A DNA stretch of 64,000 nucleotides, taken from positions 1,841,286-1,905,285 of the forward strand of contig JAJUBI010000004.1 in NCBI GenBank assembly GCA_022419385.1, read 5' to 3'. The first letter of the stretch is position 1. Each line of letters opens with the position of its first letter. Below, one piece after another: positions 56,989 through 64,000 of this stretch. A program made the position numbers and the translations under genes. The notes under the pieces are model-generated. The model saw only the letters and a list, made by a program, of their open reading frames with translations, was not told where the DNA came from and did no database searches. Origin of the DNA: Paraconiothyrium sp. Pb-2020 (taxonomy: Eukaryota; Ascomycota; Dothideomycetes; Pleosporales; Didymosphaeriaceae).

Positions 56989-59900
56989 GCCCTGTGGAAT
57001 GTAAGCATGTAACCTGGTAACCACGAGTGATATATGAGGGACACTATTGGGTTAGCAGGGCACCTGTCCAGATAGCTGAGCGACAAGGTCCGGTGTCGCG
57101 AGAGTTTGTTTGCTATCTTCGTCAGTCAGGCCGGAACGTGGCGGCTATCGTTACACTATTTTTTGTGACGTTACATATTTTAGACTTCTTAGTCTATCTC
57201 TCTCTCTCTTCATCAATTTGAACCTAGGTCTACCTTTTTGATTATCAAGTATTGCATTCCCTCATTTGGGCTGCCGTTTTACAGTAGGAGTTGGTAAATG
57301 CTCCGCGTCTGTAACAGAGCCTATAAATCACATAACGGCATGAACACATGTGGAGATCCTGAGTTTGGGCGTCTCCCACCATCACTCACTGAACACTCGC
57401 GTGTATCGTATCTTTCCAGTAAACCGCCCTCATCACAGTCATGAATTCTACCATCCTCCCGCTTTCCCCCTCTTGTCACCCTCGCTTATCCACACCTGTC
57501 CCTGGCATTTTTCCATATTCTGCTCTCATGCTGCGTTACAACGACAGTCTCTCTTTCTAAAGGCACCAAGGGCGGCGAGAATGAACCTCCCATCACGGTT
57601 TTTCCATCTCTTAAAATCTTCCATCTTCTTATGAGTGAATATTGGGCGTGAGAGACAACGCATAGGCGACAGTGCGATGAGCGACGTCTACGTTCAATGG
57701 TGGGTTGGAGAGAAATAAGAAGGGGGAAGGGGGCAACCTTGGGGATGGAGCAATGCAATGGAGCACCACTTGCGCCATTGTGCAGGGGAAGTGCGCAGCT
57801 GCCTAACGATGAGAGCGATTGTAAGGAGAAGGAAGTGGGAGGGCAGGAGAGGAGAGGAGGACAAAAGGTCGAGCGAATGTACGTGAGTCGGTCAATAGCA
57901 TTCAAAATTGCATGACAGCCTGTGTTGCTTCTTCTGCCACCCTATTGGCCATAATCGTGCTGATGAGGCCTCAGCTTATACTCCGCACTATTTGAGGTGA
58001 TATATTGATGTACTTGAAGTTTTCGCATGTCTACTACAAGGCGAATCTGCATATGCACGCTACTATGCATCAAGAAAAGTGTCGTGAATGGTCTAATTCG
58101 CAACTGGCGTAGATTTGCGTTGTCGCAATGCTCCTCAATCATGACCGCATAGATGCAAGTACTAAAGGGCCAAAGACCACTATGCGACTTTACCTGAGCA
58201 CGGACAATGCCGAATGAGTAGGCGTACGATGGGGGTAAGCAAATACTGAACGATGGATTGACGGATCAACGAGCTGTTTTGTGTGCCTTCACACTGCGAT
58301 GAAGGGACCGCGCTAAGCATGAAAGATGGACCATGAGTCGACGTATAAATGTTACCGCGTTCGCTTTGTTGAATTGGATACGACACACATTGCAAGTTCA
58401 TATGCCTATAAGAGAGTATGAGACACAAGTATACGACTAGAGGAGTGCTATAGCAGTCGCACTTCAGCAAAGGTGAAGAACGGAGCGGCCAAGGGCAGGT
58501 CCTGCCCCTTCAAAGTGAAATTACACAGATTGCGATTGTTGTTATCACAGAGTACTCACCTCTACTCTACAACTCACCTGTCATTCGTCGGCGACAACCT
58601 CCGATGTCTCTTTCGCTACACCGTGAACCTAGCATCACTACTACGCCCACTCGAGCAGGTCCATGTAGTCTACCCACATGAAGGCAAATCGCACTTGCGC
58701 ACTCGCCTATGCGGCACGGGGAAGCATATCCGCGCCGCGCGCCTGGACCCGCTCATATCCATCGAGGCGCACTCCTGCATCATCTACTCCACGATCTGGA
58801 CGCCAGGGTCCCCAAGATCTCGCCTACAGGGCTAGGTTCACACCCCATGACAACAGCATCGCCATCTTTTCGCGAGCGCGATCAAGTATAATTGGCCACG
58901 TAGAATGTACGGTAATGACAGTGGGTCCGGTACAGCTGATGAGAATGTGGTGCAAAGCTACAACTAATATGGTGGGCGTCCAAGTAGCGGTGTGGGGCGT
59001 ACAAGAGTTCACGATGTAGCGAAGGCGGAAGAGGCGAGGCACTAAAGGACGCAACACGATCTCGATCGGGTTATGCGGCTAGTGACTAGCTACGGCGGGC
59101 CGCGTTGTAAGACATCTGTACGGATGAAAGGATGCTTTGTTTTGGGCAGTTATATGTTTCGTGAACCCATGGGGGTAGTCCGACGAACGTCGGTACGAGT
59201 TTTGATCCCATGGCTGCCTCGTGTCGTGACGATCTGTGGAGAAGATTCCCTTGCGATTTGAGTTTTTGTTTCAGAAGGCGACAAGAGCTCTGTAGTGAGG
59301 CGATCCCGATGTTTGTCAGGTCGAGCGGTAAGTGCTGTGGAAACCCTTTGTCAACTTGTTGACACGAGCGGTGGGATAGACGCGACCTACGATAGCGTCT
59401 TGATCCTTTTCGAGGTATTCAACATGCCGATGCATCCTGATCGGTGCTTCAAATCCGGGTAGCTGACCATGTTTGAGGTTGTCGACGCAAGAATCGTACG
59501 ATGAGGAGGCGCATGGTGGCAGATTACCGGCCCAGTGACATGCATGCGTAGGTCTCGCTCGGACGACCCTTACCGATCTAGATACTGGAGACCTATCGTT
59601 GGATGAGGACTGATTCTGGAGTACGACAAGGCCAGTGAGTGGCAGCGCCACGTCGGTGGCGTAGATTGGCTGGTAAGGCCGACAGGTCGATTCGACTCAT
59701 CATTTTATCAGATGTACTGCTTTGGTAAGGGACGTGCTTGTCGCGGTTCGAGTTGCAATCAACAAAGGGAGTTGGTGCCGCAGTGCCGTTGAGGCGAGGT
59801 GGGCCAACCAGTTGCGGTAGGTGTCCCGGTACCTGCTTGCGTTTGAGCATGTGAAATGTACCTTGTTGCCAAAAGGTGCAACGTGAAGCGAACAGAAGTG

Positions 59901-61211
59901 ATGGAGCATGAGCGTACGAGGTACTGTTCTGCTTGTGCGTAAGTGTGCGTAAGCTGGACTGCCTGTGGAGCAGCAATTTTGCCGTCCAGCCTCGCCTTGG
60001 AAACCTGTTTTCTCGTTGCATGATTAGTGAACAAACCTCGAAGTTCAAGAATGGTGTTCATCATCTCACGCTCCGACGAGGGATTGGACGCTGTATGATG
60101 ATGATCAGTCGCGAAACGCAGACGCATGGTATGATTGCTGAGGCTGCTACAGCTCCCGGTGTCCCAGAGCAGCAGAGGTTCCGCTGGAATGAGGCTGAAC
60201 ATGTCACATGCGACGTGCTTGGAGGGCGCCAATGGTCCGATTGCTGCCATCTGCGGGGCGGGCTCGCGTATCTGTGGCGATGGCGGCGAGATCGCAACGC
60301 AGCTGCACTGCACGAGCTGGTCCATGGTGGCAAACCTAACGTAGTTGCATGACGTTGGCCACGGCCTCAGCTCGCTGGAGTCGAGGGGTCGGGGCAGATT
60401 GGCAGCGATGCATGACAACATAGGTGCGGAGCGAAAGGTACTGTGCAACAGCGGAGGCGTCGCTGGGTGACCAAGTTCCTTTTTGGGGCCAGGTCCTCGT
60501 CTGGCGGTGCCGCCGAACGCCTGTCACCTCCCAGTTGTTCGGGAGCGCTCGATTAGCGTGCACATGAACGGGCCGGCCCCTGGGTTGGGACGCCAGAGGG
60601 AGGGCGAGGGCGCGGGCTCGGCCTGTGCTGCGGCTGCGGGCTCGTCTCAGCCTCCTCCCCTCGACCCCAACGACGAGGGCAAGAGAATGGCGAGGGCAGC
60701 TACAGACCCGGCGTGGGCAGCGGGGCGGGTTGCATCTCGGCAGCAGCGGCGTCGGGCGTCGCAGGCTGGCGTAACGTGATGGCGTCGATCTGCTCGCGCG
60801 TGGGTGGGAATGCATCGCATGCAACATGGATCGAAGAGTGTGGGTGAGACGATTGCTTTTTCCGTCGGATGCTCCTGGCTGACTAACCAGCTCTTAGCAC
60901 CGAGGCCCTCATGCAGAAGGTGCTACACAGGCAGAGCACGAACGAGCCATTGACCAGACAGCCCATGCCGCGTATATCTAGTGCATCGTTGAAACCGTGC
61001 CTATCCTCCGGAGTGCGCCCTCGTCTGTGGCTAGCGCTCCCTGTCCAAACAGCAACGAAAAGAACAACTTGGGCCGACGCCTGCTGTACACCAGGGCGAC
61101 ACCGGTGAGGAGGAAGAATGTACAAGGCCTGACACAGCATCCGTCCAAAAACAAAACATACATACACAGAAGGATTGGGACCGAAAGCCCTGAAGCGCGC
61201 ACCACGGCCGT
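56989..61211. other. Gene-poor 4.2-kb region
   Basis: No frame here shows a domain, and the longer ones (139 codons at 57486-57905 minus, 151 at 59593-60048 minus, 229 at 59759-60448 minus, 163 at 60336-60827 minus) are low-complexity or Arg/Pro/His/Cys-rich and overlap one another. A (TC) run is at 57196-57209. A short inverted repeat CCGACG-AA-CGTCGG lies at 59180-59193. A fast-evolving gene or a non-coding RNA could be missed. Confidence 0.4.
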
Positions 61212-64000
61212 TTACTGAGGCTGCTGCCCCGGCCCGTTCTCCTTGGTCCATGTCCACCCGTCCATCGTCACAAAGTGTTCAGCCTGAGTTCCTGTGGGTG
61301 CTGGCACAGGCTCGTTGCTTGTCGACGACAAGTGGAACGGAAACCTGTGCTGCCACGTAGTCATCGGAGCACTCTCCTGCGTGTAAGCAGGGATGGCCTG
61401 GTCTCTGTTGACCTGTTGCGAAAACGTCACCGTGAGCTCTGAAGCGCTCGAAGACCGTGCCGCGGGTCGGGCCGCCCACGATGGATGTACGTTTGGATTG
61501 TTGAAGGGTATGAAGTGCCCTGGAGCCGATGCCGTCGCGTGCTCTGGCAGCGCCTGCAGCGAGCGCCGCGGTGAAGCGAAACGCGGCATTGTTCCATGCA
61601 ATCTACCCCCTTCCAATTCTTCGTTCCAGTTGCACTCCGCCTTGGCTGTCTGGATATGGCTTTCTCGCCCGGTACCCGCTGCATACACATCCTGGCTGTC
61701 CCGACCGTGAAAGGTGGCTCGCAACTCGGATGTAATAGTTGGCGGGGGAATCTGGTGTAGCAACGGGTACGAGTGGTGTCTCAAATGAGGCGGATGTTCG
61801 TGAAGCCCCGTCGGCGTGTCCCGCGCACTGTATTGGTCTTCATGCTGTTCTTGCAGGATCGTCGCAGACGTCGGACGCGAAGTCGGAGCTGTCAGACCCT
61901 GTGGCTGAAGAGCTTGTGAGGGCGCTGTCGAAAACGTCGTGAATCGGTCTCGTGCCGATCCTGGGGACCCTGATTCCTCTTGCCTCTGTTCCGACGATCG
62001 AGCATCCCCAACTTCCTCACGCCATCTAGACATTGCCGTCTCCGATTGCACCTCCTCAACTTGCTTTTGATCTGCTTCTTCCTTGACCTGCATCGCCAGC
62101 GGATATCCGCCTCCTGGAAACCCCCGTGACATGCTCCATGTCAACGGCGCAAAAGCCTCCGGAACGAAAGACTGAAGGCCAGGGTCTTCGAGCAAAAGCA
62201 TGCCAGTGTTGCCCATCACCGTGTCATGCATGACGCCTGAGCCCTGTCGAGCCTCATTCCCAACTCCATCTTGCATCTCCTCATCACAGCCCGAAACCCC
62301 GCCTCTTGACAACATGGGCGGATGTAATCTGACGTGTGTTTCGGGTTCGCGATTCATTCGTCCAAGTTCTGCCAACCCCCAGCTCACCCTCTCTACAGCC
62401 ATGCTGGCAAGCTCGTGCACCCCGTTCTTCTCTAGTTGTTGGAATACGACATATGCTTTCTCCACTTTTTCGATACGGCTCAGGTCTCCCGTTTCCATTG
62501 CGTCGAGTAATAATATCATGCATGAATTGAATGCCTGTTGTCCCATGGTCCACGTAATTTGGGCTGCCGGAACGCGAAGATGAAAAAACAGAAAGGCTGT
62601 CAGCAGATCTTGCGAGGACGACAAAACCAAGGCTCGACCCCTCAGCAACGGTTTTGGGGCATCCGGAGCCGAAGGATATGCGTTGGAGGGCTGGAAAGAT
62701 GACGGTGCAGCTCGCGTTGTTGACACATGTTGTGGAGGGAAGAATTGTGCCGTTTCCTTTCCGATGCGCTGGCGATTGAGCAAGATTAGGTACGTGTGGG
62801 TTTTGCAGTAGAATACTATATGCGTAAGTAATGGATGCGAATGATGGACCTGGTTGGGGCATGACGCACCAGCTGCCATGGTCCCAAGTGGCCATTCCGG
62901 TACCTCCTTGTTCTTATCCAGCCATGTCTCATCGAACTGGAGCATCTCCGGCATAGTGTCCAGCAGATTCCTGAGTTGATCTGTGAACTCGTCAATCTTG
63001 CTGTTATTGAGGCGATCGCTACTCAATATCTGCCTGGCGAGAAGGGTGAAGTGGTTGGCAAACTCTCCAAATCGTAGCATCTGCGGGTTCGTCGTAAGCT
63101 CATGCGGTGGAGGACAGTCACCAATACCACTGATGCCGAGTGGCCGACCTAAAGTCATTGAGTACTCCTGATCCATGTGCAGCATCCACCACCATATCGT
63201 CTGCCGAATCGAGCATTCTCTTTGTGTGGGCGGTGCCGGGTCAAGATATTTTGGATGTCGATGTAGACCGATGGAGTGTGCGAGCCGGATAGTAGTTCCA
63301 AATAATGTCCATGCATCGAGGAAACGGCCACTGTTGGTCAGAAAAGGACCGATCATGATAAGTGCCTGTATACTGAGGAGGGAAGGCTTGTGCATGAAAG
63401 AGGCCATACGTAGCGCTTGCATAGCAGCTGCGACTAAAGATTTTGTTAGAGCCTTGGAAACGAAACTTTGCTTGAGCACTAACTGTAGACGTTTCCTCTT
63501 TGTAGTTGTGCTTTCATAGTGTCTGCCTTCCATTGACCTCCGCACCTATCCCACGCCGAATATTGGGAGCCCAAGGCCAAAGCTGCAAAAAGAAGCGCTA
63601 GCATGTCGGGACACATCTGCGCGTTCTTTCTAGGATCCGAAAGAAAACGCTCGACTTCGTCCCGTGTAATTTCCATGGGTATATGAGGGAATGCGCAAAG
63701 ATGGACTCGCTTCTCGAAAAAGTTCAGATACTCCAGAAGCTCCTCAGTGGTGGGAAGGCAGCTCAATAGCTCTGGGATGCCCTCTTCGGGCGTTGCTCTG
63801 AAAATCGTCGGGAAAGGATAAGGAGGTGGAGATTTTGAAGTATACATGTCAGGACCACGAGGCATAAGGTGCGCAAGAGATTGTGACGATCCAGGATCCA
63901 AATGAATGCTTGCGAACTGCTCCGCTTGTCAGGTGGGGTTCTCCGTGGATACGTTTGCACCTACATCTGTCACGACATTGGCAAGTCCTGGGCTACCGAA
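61212..64000 (-). CDS. Fungal_trans-domain transcription factor (5' end outside window)
   Basis: The visible exons 64000-63961, 63924-63484, 63433-62870 and 62815-61212 give 882 aa up to the stop at 61212. The DNA-binding end, probably Zn2Cys6, lies beyond the right edge. The regulatory domain (about the first 400 visible residues) has the family blocks FFEKRVHLCAFPHI, AAMQALRMASFMHKPS, LFGTTIRLAHSIGLHRHP and TIWWWMLHMDQEYSMTLGRP. A ~500-residue Gln/Ser/Pro/Thr-rich tail follows, likely disordered or activating. The 54-nt intron 62816-62869 lacks stops and is a multiple of three, so its splicing is inferred from family continuity (TMAA-VFYCKTHTYLILLNRQR). The 36-nt intron 63925-63960 is unusually short but is required, because reading through meets a stop. 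Confidence 0.88.

Noticed and set aside
59180..59193. Short inverted repeat CCGACG-AA-CGTCGG
   Set aside because: Six-base arms are expected by chance in a window this size and no gene start lies nearby.
59759..60448. 229-codon minus-strand open frame
   Set aside because: No recognisable motif, overlaps other long frames on both strands, and no splice partners found.

Overview
The window is chromosomal DNA of a filamentous ascomycete (Pezizomycotina, probably a Dothideomycete). Genes are well spaced. Almost all introns are 36-105 nt with GT..AG ends and CTRAY-like branch sites. The protein set is typical of such fungi: AA9 and GH16 secreted enzymes, M36 fungalysin, fungal_trans regulators, a TDT transporter and a TRP-like channel. 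The class is an inference from gene content. No CRISPR array, tRNA, rRNA or recognisable transposon was seen.

Layout: 1-1993 no supportable gene; 1994-3977 (-) secreted serine hydrolase resembling polyglycine hydrolases, with a one-base frameshift; 5372-6629 (-) GH16; 7938-11565 (-) SH3-RasGEF (Cdc25-like) whose conserved C-terminus is cut off by a second frameshift; 14796-17579 (+) C2H2/fungal_trans regulator; 18512-19259 (+) NHP2; 20026-20545 (-) ribosomal protein eL22; 22393-23390 (+) AA9 LPMO; 24904-25815 (+) orphan membrane protein; 28731-29420 (-) Gln/Tyr/Gly-rich glycine-zipper protein; 30654-32359 (+) single-pass membrane protein; 33188-35232 (-) M36 fungalysin; 36620-37955 (-) TauD-type dioxygenase, divergent from 39110-40715 (+) NCS1 permease; 41353-43423 (+) coiled-coil protein with a C-terminal Cys6 motif; 44339-45583 (+) TDT transporter; 47859-51467 (+) TRP-like channel; 52276-54355 (+) FYVE/C2HC/RING protein; 54893-55558 (-) GST; 56176-56988 (+) small secreted protein; 56989-61211 no supportable gene; 61212-64000 (-) fungal_trans regulator running off the right edge.

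The genes do not form one obvious cluster. They are a mix of housekeeping (NHP2, eL22, RasGEF, channel, FYVE/RING) and secreted degradative functions (GH16, AA9, M36, the serine hydrolase). The clearest local unit is the divergent dioxygenase/permease pair. Its shared 1.15-kb region holds, just upstream of the permease, a CGG-N6-CCG element overlapping a perfect 11-bp inverted repeat.

The most useful second looks are the two single-site frameshifts in otherwise well-conserved genes, the coiled-coil protein with a C-terminal Zn2Cys6-spaced motif, the permease promoter element, an ATGA-overlapping mini-uORF on the FYVE/RING gene, and several orphan proteins. Exon borders were read by eye. For every multi-exon model except the two frameshifted genes, exon lengths sum to whole codons. 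One dioxygenase intron remains ambiguous.
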